From: PALSA-270 sp963770245
GTDB taxonomy: Bacteria > Acidobacteriota > Terriglobia > Terriglobales > Acidobacteriaceae
Assembly: GCA_963770245.1 (NCBI GenBank)
Contig: CAVYOX010000012.1
Location: forward strand, 469,529-533,528
Length of the DNA stretch: 64,000 bases
Reading direction: 5' to 3'
In this document: positions 34,977-43,482 of the stretch, piece by piece
How positions within the stretch are numbered: position 1 is the first letter of the stretch
Layout: each line of letters starts with the position of its first letter
Made by a program: the position numbers and the translations under genes
Notes under the pieces: generated by a model
What the model was told of the DNA's origin: nothing
Databases searched by the model: none
Seen by the model: only the letters and a program-made list of their open reading frames with translations

Positions 34977-35798
34977 CTAACGGTGGGTGGCGGCGACGAT
35001 GGCCGCGATGAGTCCGGGAATGGTGTACTCGGAGGCCTCGATATCGACCGGAAGACCCGATTCCCGCAGCGTGTTGCTGGTCACCGGGCCAATCGAAGCC
35101 AAACGAATGCCAACGAGTGGGTTCGGGCGGCGGCGGGCGAGTGGCCCGAGCAACGCCAGAAGATTTTTCACGGTCGAAGAACTGGTGAAGGTGATCAGGT
35201 CCGGGCGGCGCTTCGAGTTCTGGAGAACAGAGCGCAAGCGGGCGCGGGAGGCCAATGGAATCCCGGTCTGGTAGGCCTCTACGACCTCGACTTGCGCGCC
35301 CAGTCGGCGCAGTTCGCGGGGAATCACGTCGCGTGCCACTTTGGCCCGAGCCAGCAGCACGCGCTTGCCTTGCACCTGCGCCCGCAGGCTATCCACCACC
35401 GATTCAGCGACGTACTGTTCCGGGACCACGTGCACTTCGATGCCCAGCCGCTCGATCGCCTGCCGCGTGGCCGGGCCGATGGCGGCGACCCGCAAGTGCC
35501 GCAGATTTTTCTTGGTCACCCCGCACCTTTTCATGCGCTGAGACACCGCCTCTACACCGTTCACGCTGGTAAAGACCAGCCAGTCGTAGTGGATGAGATT
35601 TTGCAGGGCCGCGTCCAGGGGCTTATAGGAACGCGGTCTGCGCACTTCAATGAACGGGATATCCACCACGTCGGCACCCAGCGCTTGCAGACCGGAAGAA
35701 AGCGCGCTGGCCTGGGCTCGAGCCCGGCCCACCAGGACGCGGAGACCGGAAAGAGGCGATTTCGCTGGGACCGGTGAGGCTTTCACGGTTGTTCCCAT
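34977..35798 (-). CDS. hemD: Uroporphyrinogen-III synthase
   Basis: 273 residues from ATG 35798 (MGTTVKASPVPAKSP); a longer frame to 35927 reads into a repetitive intergenic sequence. The two-lobed fold shows LRVLVGRARAQASALSSGL, DWLVFTSVNGVEAV, RVAAIGPATRQAIERLGI, and the second-lobe LITFTSSSTVKNLL and RLASIGPVTSNTLRESG. It closes and flips ring D of hydroxymethylbilane made by HemC. It is the last gene of hemX-hemA-hemC-hemD, separated from hemC by 164 bp, so it may have an additional promoter. Sequence divergence is normal for HemD. Confidence 0.9.
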   Translation of the reverse strand: MGTTVKASPVPAKSPLSGLRVLVGRARAQASALSSGLQALGADVVDIPFIEVRRPRSYKPLDAALQNLIHYDWLVFTSVNGVEAVSQRMKRCGVTKKNLRHLRVAAIGPATRQAIERLGIEVHVVPEQYVAESVVDSLRAQVQGKRVLLARAKVARDVIPRELRRLGAQVEVVEAYQTGIPLASRARLRSVLQNSKRRPDLITFTSSSTVKNLLALLGPLARRRPNPLVGIRLASIGPVTSNTLRESGLPVDIEASEYTIPGLIAAIVAATHR

Positions 35799-35962
35799 GA
35801 GGTTCGAGAGTCCTCTTTCACCCGGCACGCTGGGTTCAGCCAATGGTCTCGCAATCGCTCCCTTTTGAGCCGTGGGAGTTTCGCGTTTCGAGGTTTCGCG
35901 TTTAGAGAATGCGCAGCAGTTCCTCACGCGACCGCGTTCCCTAGAGGATCCAGACGGCTGTC

Positions 35963-36871
35963 CTAGCCATACACTTCTTCGAGGATCTCATCTGCGCCGC
36001 CCTCGAGCAACGCCTCGGCGACCATTTCACCGAGTGGGAGAGGATCCTCTCCCTCGGCCGACTCACGCAACAGCTTCGTGCCATCGGGGCGGGCCACAAC
36101 CGCCGCAAGATGCAATCGCCCGTCGCGGAACTCCGCCAGCGCACCGATCGGCACCTGGCAGCCTCCTCCCAGTTTGTTCAGCAGGGCGCGCTCACACGCG
36201 GTCGCGGTGCGTGCGAAGAAGTCGTCGAGGAACGCCAAGTGCTGTCCGAGGGCCAGATCGCCAACCCGGATTTCAATGGCCAGAGCACCCTGTCCCGCCG
36301 CCGGGCACATGGTGTTGGCCGCAAGGATCTCGCGGGCCCAGTCCATCTTGCCCAGCCGCTCCAGTCCCGCCGCAGCCAGAATAATCGCGTCGTAGTCGCC
36401 GGAGTCCAGTTTGCGCAACCGCGTATCGACGTTACCGCGCAAGGCATGAATCTCGACGTCGGGACGCAGCGCCTTCAGTTGCGCCACCCGGCGCAGGCTG
36501 CTGGTCCCGACGCGCGCTCCGTCAGGCAATTGATCGATGCTATCGTAACGGACCGAGCAAAGCACATCCCGCGGGTCCGCACGCGGGGGAATGGCGGCGA
36601 TTTCGAAGCCCGGGGGAAGCTCGGTGGGCAGGTCTTTCAGACTATGGACGGCAAGGTCGATGCGCTCCTCGGCCAGCGCTTCTTCGATCTCCTTGGTGAA
36701 CATGCCCTTGGTTCCAACCTGGCCGAGCGGAACGTCGGTGATCTTGTCGCCCGTGGTCTTGATGACTTCGATGTCGACGTCGTGGCCATGCTCGCGCAGT
36801 AGAGCGCTGATGTGGTTGGCTTGCCAGAGGGCGAGTTGCGAGCCGCGGGAACCAATCCGCAACCGGGCCAT
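35963..36871 (-). CDS. hemC: Hydroxymethylbilane synthase (porphobilinogen deaminase)
   Basis: 302 residues. It starts ARLRIGSRGSQLALWQANH and has GTKGMFTKEIEEALAE, AVHSLKDLPTELP, TSSLRRVAQLKALRPDVEI and the dipyrromethane-anchoring cysteine in LNKLGGGCQVPIGALAE. It polymerises four porphobilinogen molecules into the linear tetrapyrrole. It overlaps hemA by one base (TGATG), so translation is coupled. Expected length, no defects. Confidence 0.96.
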   Translation of the reverse strand: MARLRIGSRGSQLALWQANHISALLREHGHDVDIEVIKTTGDKITDVPLGQVGTKGMFTKEIEEALAEERIDLAVHSLKDLPTELPPGFEIAAIPPRADPRDVLCSVRYDSIDQLPDGARVGTSSLRRVAQLKALRPDVEIHALRGNVDTRLRKLDSGDYDAIILAAAGLERLGKMDWAREILAANTMCPAAGQGALAIEIRVGDLALGQHLAFLDDFFARTATACERALLNKLGGGCQVPIGALAEFRDGRLHLAAVVARPDGTKLLRESAEGEDPLPLGEMVAEALLEGGADEILEEVYG

Positions 36872-38169
36872 CAGTCGTGCTCTCCAGACTCGCCGTCCGG
36901 CTTCTCTGGCTTTTGATCCCGCAGATTGAACAAGCGACGCACCACATCAATCACCGTGGTGGCTTCGGCGGCGCGGGCGGCGGTCTTCAAGGTGCTGATC
37001 GGAGTGTGCATGATCTTGTTGACGATACCCCGGGTCAAGGCCTCAATGGCCAATTCCTGGTCCGGAGAAAGCGAGCCCAGACGCCCGCGCACGCGGTCAA
37101 TCTCGGCCTGGCGGATGGTCTCGATATGGTCCTGCAGAGAGACAATGGTGGGAACGACTTCGAGAGTCAGCAGACGAGCCCGGAACCGTTCGACCTCGCT
37201 CGTGATGATTTCCTCAGCGCGTTCGGCCTCCTTTTTGCGGTCGGTGACGTGCACGGTTACGGCCTGCTGCAAATCATCGATGTCGTAAACGAAAATACCA
37301 TCCAGCTTGTTCATCTCGGGATCGACGTCGCGCGGGACCGCGATGTCGATGAAAAACATGGGACGATTCTTGCGCCGGCTGAGAAACAGCTCACCGTGCT
37401 CGCGGCGAAAAATGGCGACCGGCGCGCCCGTCGAAGTGATGACGATGTCGGCGCGGTCGCAGGTGTTGTACAGCTCCGAAAAGTGAATTGCCTCCCCGTT
37501 GAACTTCGCCGCCAATTGCTCGGCGCGCTCATAGGTCCGATTGGCTACAAAAATGGAGGCGGCGCCGTGGGCTTGCAGGTGGCGAGCTGCCAGTTCGCTC
37601 ATTTTCCCCGCGCCGACAAGATACACGTGCTTGCCTTGCAAGGATCCGAAAATCTTCTTGGCCAGCTCGACGGCGACTGAGGCGACCGAAACTGCCGATG
37701 AACCCACGGCAGTTTCCGTGCGCACCCGCTTGGCGACCGCGAAGGCACGGGTGAGCAGCAGGTCGAGCTGCGAGTGAACCGCCCCCACCGCCCGGGCGGT
37801 GGCATAGGCTTCCTTCACTTGGCCGAGGATTTGCGCTTCCCCGACCACCATGGAATCCAGGCTCGAGGTCACGCGGAACAAATGACGGATGGCCTCGGCT
37901 TCGCTGTAGTCGTAGAGGTGAGGCTCGAACTCGGCGGGTTCCAGACGGAAATAGTCGCGCAGGAAACCCCGCAGGTCTGCCGTGCCATTGCGGGTGCGGG
38001 CCAACAGTTCCACGCGGTTGCAGGTCGATAGGATCAGGCCTTCGTCGACGCCAGGATGCTGGACCAGATGCCGCAGGGCCTCGGCCAGGCGAGATTCGGG
38101 GATGGCCAGACGTTCGCGCACCTCGACCGGCGCGCTGTGATGATTGACGCCGATCAGCCGAAAGCTCAT
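36871..38169 (-). CDS. hemA: Glutamyl-tRNA reductase
   Basis: 432 residues from ATG 38169 (MSFRLIGVNHHSAPVEVRER); upstream extension of the frame lies inside the neighbour. The catalytic cysteine is in LILSTCNRVELLA. It shows the NADPH-binding VYLVGAGKMSELAARHLQ and the C-terminal dimerisation helices (VEVVPTIVSLQDHIETIRQAE-like region). It reduces glutamyl-tRNA to glutamate-1-semialdehyde, the first committed step of C5-pathway heme synthesis and usually the control point. It begins in a 4-base ATGA overlap with the end of the membrane gene upstream. Confidence 0.96.
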   Translation of the reverse strand: MSFRLIGVNHHSAPVEVRERLAIPESRLAEALRHLVQHPGVDEGLILSTCNRVELLARTRNGTADLRGFLRDYFRLEPAEFEPHLYDYSEAEAIRHLFRVTSSLDSMVVGEAQILGQVKEAYATARAVGAVHSQLDLLLTRAFAVAKRVRTETAVGSSAVSVASVAVELAKKIFGSLQGKHVYLVGAGKMSELAARHLQAHGAASIFVANRTYERAEQLAAKFNGEAIHFSELYNTCDRADIVITSTGAPVAIFRREHGELFLSRRKNRPMFFIDIAVPRDVDPEMNKLDGIFVYDIDDLQQAVTVHVTDRKKEAERAEEIITSEVERFRARLLTLEVVPTIVSLQDHIETIRQAEIDRVRGRLGSLSPDQELAIEALTRGIVNKIMHTPISTLKTAARAAEATTVIDVVRRLFNLRDQKPEKPDGESGEHD

Positions 38170-38981
38170 GACTGCACGAACCTGTGAATGGCGCTGAAGT
38201 AGTTGGCCGACCAAGCGATCACCGCGGCCGCAAAGACCCCGGCCGCCAGGTAGGCGGCACGGCGTCCCCGCCAGCCCGCGCTCCAGCGCGTGTAGACCAT
38301 CACCAAATACACCACCCACATCAGGATGGAGAGCAATATCTTGGGATCGAGGAAATCGATGCGCCCGAATGTGGCCTGCGCGACCACGGTACCTGCGATC
38401 AGGCCGAGCGTCATGAAGGGAAACCCAAGAAGCAGCGAACGATAGCCGATGTCGTCAATCACTTCGAGCGCCGGCAGACGCGAAAGGATTCCCGCCGATT
38501 TCTTGGACTTCAGCGTACGTTCCTGGATCAGATAGAGAAGACTGGCGCCAAAACTCACGCACAGGGCCGCATAGCCGGTGAAGATGAGGGCGATGTGCGC
38601 GATCAGCCAGCCCTTGCGGACCCCGGCAGGCATCTCGAGAAATGGCTGCTGACCGGTCGCGGCCACCAAAGTCAAAAGAAACACCAGGGGAAACACAACG
38701 ATGCCAGGCGAGGTGGTTTTATAGACCAAATACACGATCATGAAAGCCACCATGATCAAAAAGGCCAGCACCGATTCCGCATTGTGCACCGAGGTCAGCG
38801 TGATCTGCCCCGAAAGCTCGATGTCTTCGGCCAGGGAGACCAAATGGAAGACCATCCCGAGATAGGCCGCATGCAAGGCGACTTTGCTCAATAGGTCACT
38901 GCTGCGGGTGAGAGCCACCAGGGCATACAGCAGACCAACCGCGTAGCAGCCGAGCGCGACTCGCAGCCAAAGGATGGGCAT
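38166..38981 (-). CDS. HemX/CcsA-type cytochrome c assembly membrane protein
   Basis: 271 residues from ATG 38981 (MPILWLRVALGCYAVGLLYA). About eight membrane helices are visible. The signature region is the conserved helix pair around AHIALIFTGYAALCVSFGAS followed by LLYLIQERTLKSKK, as in the CcsA/HemX group. In Bacillus, HemX is encoded beside hemA and limits HemA abundance, while CcsA relatives handle heme for cytochrome c; position favours a HemX-like role but the sequence alone does not decide. First gene of the heme operon, overlapping hemA by ATGA. Confidence 0.85.
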   Translation of the reverse strand: MPILWLRVALGCYAVGLLYALVALTRSSDLLSKVALHAAYLGMVFHLVSLAEDIELSGQITLTSVHNAESVLAFLIMVAFMIVYLVYKTTSPGIVVFPLVFLLTLVAATGQQPFLEMPAGVRKGWLIAHIALIFTGYAALCVSFGASLLYLIQERTLKSKKSAGILSRLPALEVIDDIGYRSLLLGFPFMTLGLIAGTVVAQATFGRIDFLDPKILLSILMWVVYLVMVYTRWSAGWRGRRAAYLAAGVFAAAVIAWSANYFSAIHRFVQS

Positions 38982-39141
38982 AGGTGACACGATGGACGAC
39001 CGGACTGCGGGCGGACGGATCGTCGCTCGCCCGCTGACAGGGCTGATTATAGTCTGCACCGGGGACCGGCAGAAGCCAGGAGTGCACACCAGGGGACGAG
39101 GAACCGCCCCAGGGAGCGAGTCAGCCGAGCCGGCTTCGACT

Positions 39142-39504
39142 CTATTCCACCCGCAAGGTCGCCAGAACCTGCTCCAGCGTATCGCCATCGACCCGCAAAC
39201 GGCGGCCGCCAGCCATCAGGTTCTCGACCTCGTCAAAAGCCTGGAACAGGCACATCTTTACCGCGCCGTACTCTTCAGCCCCTGTGAGCCGGCGGCCGTG
39301 CGCCGTGGCCCAGCGACGCGGCCCTTCCTCGGGCACAAAGATGCTCACCGCGAAGGTAGTCTTACGATCCGAGGTAACGTCAAAGATGTACTCCGTGGCC
39401 ACTCCTTCGCTAGAACCCGCGAGTGCCGGACGCTTGCCCACGAAGTAATACTGATACACATAGCCCTGGCCTCCGGTGTAGGTCTTCATGCGGCGGATAG
39501 TCAT
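39142..39504 (-). CDS. Conserved hypothetical protein
   Basis: 120 residues from ATG 39504 (an in-frame ATG at 39489 is an alternative). It is a mixed alpha/beta protein with GYVYQYYFVGKRPALA, EYIFDVTSDRKTTFAVSIFV, ALGAVKMCLF-like YGAVKMCLFQAFDEV, and a charged C-terminus. I do not recognise the family. It lies 160 bp before the heme operon on the same strand and 127 bp from galT. Confidence 0.65.
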   Translation of the reverse strand: MTIRRMKTYTGGQGYVYQYYFVGKRPALAGSSEGVATEYIFDVTSDRKTTFAVSIFVPEEGPRRWATAHGRRLTGAEEYGAVKMCLFQAFDEVENLMAGGRRLRVDGDTLEQVLATLRVE

Positions 39505-39509
39505 CGGAC

Positions 39510-39562
39510 GGTCATTGCTCGTTGGTCGTTCGTGGTTGTCGTTGGTGGTTGTGGTTTGTTCC
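39510..39562 (+). repeat. GT-rich degenerate simple repeat
   Basis: A stretch of irregular GTTGGT/GTTCGT/GGTTGT units between the hypothetical gene and galT. It is low complexity, with no coding signal. Confidence 0.6.
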
Positions 39563-39631
39563 TTGCTCCCTGATTCCTGCTTCCCGGTTCCTGGTCCGCG
39601 GTCGGCGGGCTATCGGGCCGGGGCCGAAAAG

Positions 39632-40633
39632 CTAATAACTCCCCTCAATCCTCGCCTCCCGCAGGCGCTTCACCGCGATCTCGGAGCTGACGGGGGAGTA
39701 GTAGACCTCCTTGAAAGTATAGGACTTTGCCTTGGCCGCGAGGATGGGCATGATCTCGATGTGCCAGTGGTAGTCCTCGTCCAGGGTCTTCCAGTACCCC
39801 AGGCTCGCCGAAGGGTGCAGGCTGTTGGGCGAAGTGTGCAGGACCAGATGAAACTCCTCGGTAATCGAGCGGATGCGTTGCAAGGTGCGGCGCAGAAGGG
39901 CCGCCAAATCGTGCAGGGTGCCCGGTCGGTTCAGAGCGAAGCGTTCAAAGGCGGCTTCGTGGATGCGCGGCAGGATCCAGGTTTCATAGGGCACACGCGG
40001 AGCGTAAGGGCACAGCGCCAGGAAGTCGCCGCGGATTTCAAGGACCCGCTCGTTCTGCTGCAATTCCTGGGAGATGATGTCGCAAAAGACGCAGCGCTCC
40101 TTCTGTTTGAAGTATTCGCGGCAGGCGCGCAACTCATAGAGCACGCGGCGGGGCACGAACGTGGTCGCCGTGAGCTGGGAGTTTGGGTGGCTGAATTCCT
40201 GCCCGGCGCTCGGCCCGTCGTCCTTGAAAACGCTGACGTATTTTAAGCGTCCGTCGTGTTTAAGGTCCTGGATGCGTTGTGCGGCCAAAAGCAGGAATGC
40301 TTCGATTTCGGCATCGCTCGCATTCCACAATTGGCGGTCGTGTTTCGGATTCTCGACCAGCACCTCGTGCGCGCCCACCGATCGCATGCGGTCGTACAAG
40401 CCGTCGCCGCGACGAGCGGGATCGCCCTCGACACGGTAAAGCGGGGTGGGATGCACCACAGCCCGAGCCGACCAAGGCTGGCCCTGCGGTCCGGGCAGGT
40501 TGGCGATGAGCTGCAGCGGCGTCGGCGAATCGGGACAAAAACGGCAAAACGTTTCCGGGCGCGGCGAGCTGTCCTGGCCGTCGTCCCCGGTAATCACCCA
40601 CGAACGGGTGATCGGATCTTTGCGAAGTTCCAT
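39632..40633 (-). CDS. galT: Galactose-1-phosphate uridylyltransferase-like protein with altered active site
   Basis: 333 residues from ATG 40633 (MELRKDPITRSWVITGDD); GTG/ATG options a few codons upstream (40651) are possible. HIT-superfamily GalT features: CRFC and CVFCDI cysteine pairs for metal, RVEGDPARRG, HEVLVENPKHDR, and YHWHIEIMPIL near the end. The active-site triad that in GalT reads His-Pro-His is here His-Pro-Asn (FSHPNSQL), Asn151 replacing the nucleophilic His (codon AAC at 40181-40183; CAC would restore it). Either the enzyme is inactive or changed, or it uses another mechanism. The Leloir-pathway role is therefore doubtful. Confidence 0.88.
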   Translation of the reverse strand: MELRKDPITRSWVITGDDGQDSSPRPETFCRFCPDSPTPLQLIANLPGPQGQPWSARAVVHPTPLYRVEGDPARRGDGLYDRMRSVGAHEVLVENPKHDRQLWNASDAEIEAFLLLAAQRIQDLKHDGRLKYVSVFKDDGPSAGQEFSHPNSQLTATTFVPRRVLYELRACREYFKQKERCVFCDIISQELQQNERVLEIRGDFLALCPYAPRVPYETWILPRIHEAAFERFALNRPGTLHDLAALLRRTLQRIRSITEEFHLVLHTSPNSLHPSASLGYWKTLDEDYHWHIEIMPILAAKAKSYTFKEVYYSPVSSEIAVKRLREARIEGSY

Positions 40634-40717
40634 GCCAGTTAAGGAAACCATTGCTGCCGAGTGCGCGTCAACTGGGATTTCGTCGCGATTGCACGGCCGA
40701 GATCCGAGGCTTCGGTT

Positions 40718-40726
40718 TGTTATAAT
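40718..40726 (+). promoter_or_regulatory. Extended -10 promoter element before mutS
   Basis: TGTTATAAT is an extended -10 (TGn plus a perfect TATAAT), 22 bp before the mutS start. No matching -35 is present, as is common for extended -10 promoters. Confidence 0.5.
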
Positions 40727-40747
40727 CCGCCCACGAAATCCGACCTC

Positions 40748-43390
40748 ATGACCGAGCCGTCCACGCCGTTGATGCGGCAGTACGCCGCCATCAAGAAAGA
40801 TCATCCGAGCGCCCTGCTTTTCTTTCGGCTGGGGGATTTCTACGAGCTTTTTTTCGACGATGCCATCCTGGCGGCGCGGGAGCTGCAGATCACCCTGACC
40901 TCGCGCAACAAAGAAAAGGGCGTGGCCGTGCCCATGTGCGGCGTGCCCTACCACGCCGCTGAGGGCTACATTGCGAAACTCATCCGCAAAGGATTCAAGG
41001 TCGCGGTCTGCGAGCAGGTGGAAGACCCGCGCTTGGCCAAGAAGCTGGTGCGACGCGAGGTGACGCGGGTGGTCACGCCCGGCACGGCCGCCGATGCGGC
41101 GCTCGGGTCTGAGGAGAACAATTTCCTGGCCGGGGTGGCGCAGAGTGGAGACCGGGTCGGATTTGCGGCGCTCGATCTTTCAACCGGCGAGTTTCGCGCC
41201 ACCGAATTTCAAGGCGAGCACGCCGCGCGGAGGATTCAGGAGGAGCTCGAGCAGTTGCGGCCGAAGGAGCTGCTCTATGGATCGTCGGCGCCGCTGCTCG
41301 AAGGCCCACGCCGCCAATCCTTGGCACCGGGCGTCGGGCCGCAGCCGAGGGCGGCGGATGGCGCATGGTCGGAAACTCCTCTCGATGACTGGATCTTCGC
41401 TCCCGACCACGCGATTCCGCTGCTCGAAAACCATTTCGGCGTGCTCTCGCTCGAGGGATTCGGGCTGGCGGGCAAGCCCGCGGCGGCTTCGGCGGCGGGG
41501 GCCATTCTCTACTACGTGCGCTCCACCCAACGCGGCACGCTCGAACACGTGGACCGCATCGGCTTCTATGAGCGCCAAAACTGCCTGGTGCTCGATGCCG
41601 TCACGGTGCGCAATTTGGAATTAATCGAGCCGCTTTTCGCCGCTTCCGACCCCGGTTTGACTTTGTTCCGTTCGATCGACGCCACGGTCACCCCCATGGG
41701 CAAGCGGCTGTTGCGCTCCTGGCTGCTGCGCCCCTCGATTGAGCGGGCGGAGATCGAGGGGCGGCTCGACGCCGTCGAGGTGCAAGTCAAGGAAACGATG
41801 GCGTGCGCCGAGCTGCGCCGAGCGCTCGATGGCATTCTTGATCTCGAGCGACTGTTGAGCCGGGTGACCCTCGAAACCGCGAATCCGCGGGATGTGCTGG
41901 CGCTTGCGGCTTCTTTGGCCAAGATTCCGGGGGTGCGGACGAGCTTGGAACGGCTGCGGGTCGCACGGCTTCGAATCCTCTATGGGTCGGTCGATGAATT
42001 GGGAGATTTGCGGCAACGCATTGCCACAACCGTCGTACCCGAGCCGCCGATCTCGCTGGCCGACGGCGGCATCATCGCCCCGGGTATCAACCGGGAGCTC
42101 GACGAACTCCGCGACCTCAGTCGCAACAGCAAGCAGTTCCTGGCCGAGATTGAGCAACGGGAGCGGCAACGGACCGGAATCGCATCGCTCAAGGTGAAGT
42201 TCAATTCCATCTTCGGATACTACCTGGAAGTCTCAAAACCCAATTTGCATCTCGCCCCGGCGGACTACGAGCGCAAACAGACCCTGGTCAATGCGGAGCG
42301 TTTCACCACGCCTGAGTTGAAGGAGTACGAATCGAAGATTCTCGACGCCCAGGAAAAGATTGTCGAGATCGAGCGCCGCTTGTTTGCCGAACTGCGCTCC
42401 TCGATTGCCGCCGAGGCCCGGCGCATCCGGCAGACGGCGCTGGCTCTGGCCGAAGTCGATGTACTGGCCAGCTTGGCCCACATTGCGGCTCTCGGCAACT
42501 ACTGCCGGCCGAGGTTCGATGAATCCTCAGATCTCGAAGTGGTCGAGGGTCGGCACCCCGTCATCGAACGCCAGGAGTCTGCTGGAGGCGGCGAGCGCTA
42601 CGTGCCGAACGATTTGTATCTCAACTCGACGACTCACACTGTGCTCATGCTCACCGGCCCGAATATGGGCGGCAAATCGACCTACTTGCGGCAGGCGGCT
42701 CTGATCGTGATCCTGGCGCAGATGGGATCGTTTGTGCCGGCGCGTTCGGCGCGCCTGGGCATCGTGGATCGGGTATTCACCCGCATCGGGGCGAGCGACA
42801 ACCTGGCGCGGGGCCGCTCGACTTTCATGGTGGAGATGACCGAGACAGCGGCGATCCTGCATACCGCGACCCCCCGGTCGCTGATCCTTCTCGATGAGGT
42901 CGGGCGCGGGACTTCAACCTACGACGGCTTGGCGATTGCATGGGCGGCGGTCGAGTACATCCACAGCCGCACCCGGGCCAAAACCCTGTTTGCCACTCAT
43001 TATTTTGAGTTGACCGAATTGGCGGAGCGACTCTCGGGGGTGAAAAACTATCACGTCTCGGTGAAAGAAACCGGCGGCGGGATTGTGTTTCTGCGCAAGG
43101 TGGCGCCCGGCGCTGCCGACCGCAGCTATGGGATTGAAGTGGCTAAGCTCGCAGGATTGCCGAATGAGGTGATCGATCGGGCGCGGGAGGTGCTGGCAGA
43201 ACACGAGTCGGCGGAGCAACAAGTCACCGGCCATCTTGCGCCGGGAGCGGGACCACGCTCGACCCAGCTGACCATCTTCACGCCGCTTTCGGAACCGGTG
43301 CTTGAAAGGCTGCGCGCCCTGGATCTCAATCGGCTAACCCCGCTCGACGCCCTCAATCTGCTGGCCGAACTCAAAAGGCAGATCGACTGA
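40748..43390 (+). CDS. mutS: DNA mismatch repair protein MutS
   Basis: 880 residues from ATG 40748 (MTEPSTPLMRQYAAIKKDHP). Domain I has the mismatch-wedging Phe in FFRLGDFYELFF. A connector, core and lever region follows. The ATPase has a Walker A LTGPNMGGKST and DEVGRGTSTYDGLAIAWAAVE, with ATHYFELTELAERL after it. C-terminal residues include VLERLRALDLNRLTPLDALN. It binds base mismatches and recruits MutL (not in this window). The length is normal for MutS1. Confidence 0.97.
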   Translation: MTEPSTPLMRQYAAIKKDHPSALLFFRLGDFYELFFDDAILAARELQITLTSRNKEKGVAVPMCGVPYHAAEGYIAKLIRKGFKVAVCEQVEDPRLAKKLVRREVTRVVTPGTAADAALGSEENNFLAGVAQSGDRVGFAALDLSTGEFRATEFQGEHAARRIQEELEQLRPKELLYGSSAPLLEGPRRQSLAPGVGPQPRAADGAWSETPLDDWIFAPDHAIPLLENHFGVLSLEGFGLAGKPAAASAAGAILYYVRSTQRGTLEHVDRIGFYERQNCLVLDAVTVRNLELIEPLFAASDPGLTLFRSIDATVTPMGKRLLRSWLLRPSIERAEIEGRLDAVEVQVKETMACAELRRALDGILDLERLLSRVTLETANPRDVLALAASLAKIPGVRTSLERLRVARLRILYGSVDELGDLRQRIATTVVPEPPISLADGGIIAPGINRELDELRDLSRNSKQFLAEIEQRERQRTGIASLKVKFNSIFGYYLEVSKPNLHLAPADYERKQTLVNAERFTTPELKEYESKILDAQEKIVEIERRLFAELRSSIAAEARRIRQTALALAEVDVLASLAHIAALGNYCRPRFDESSDLEVVEGRHPVIERQESAGGGERYVPNDLYLNSTTHTVLMLTGPNMGGKSTYLRQAALIVILAQMGSFVPARSARLGIVDRVFTRIGASDNLARGRSTFMVEMTETAAILHTATPRSLILLDEVGRGTSTYDGLAIAWAAVEYIHSRTRAKTLFATHYFELTELAERLSGVKNYHVSVKETGGGIVFLRKVAPGAADRSYGIEVAKLAGLPNEVIDRAREVLAEHESAEQQVTGHLAPGAGPRSTQLTIFTPLSEPVLERLRALDLNRLTPLDALNLLAELKRQID

Positions 43391-43482
43391 GACCGTTCCC
43401 CATGGCTTGCACCCGCAGAGGGTTCTCGGGCGATCCCGGAAAATCATTTCTGAGGCCGCTTGGAACCCTCCAGGGTGCGACA

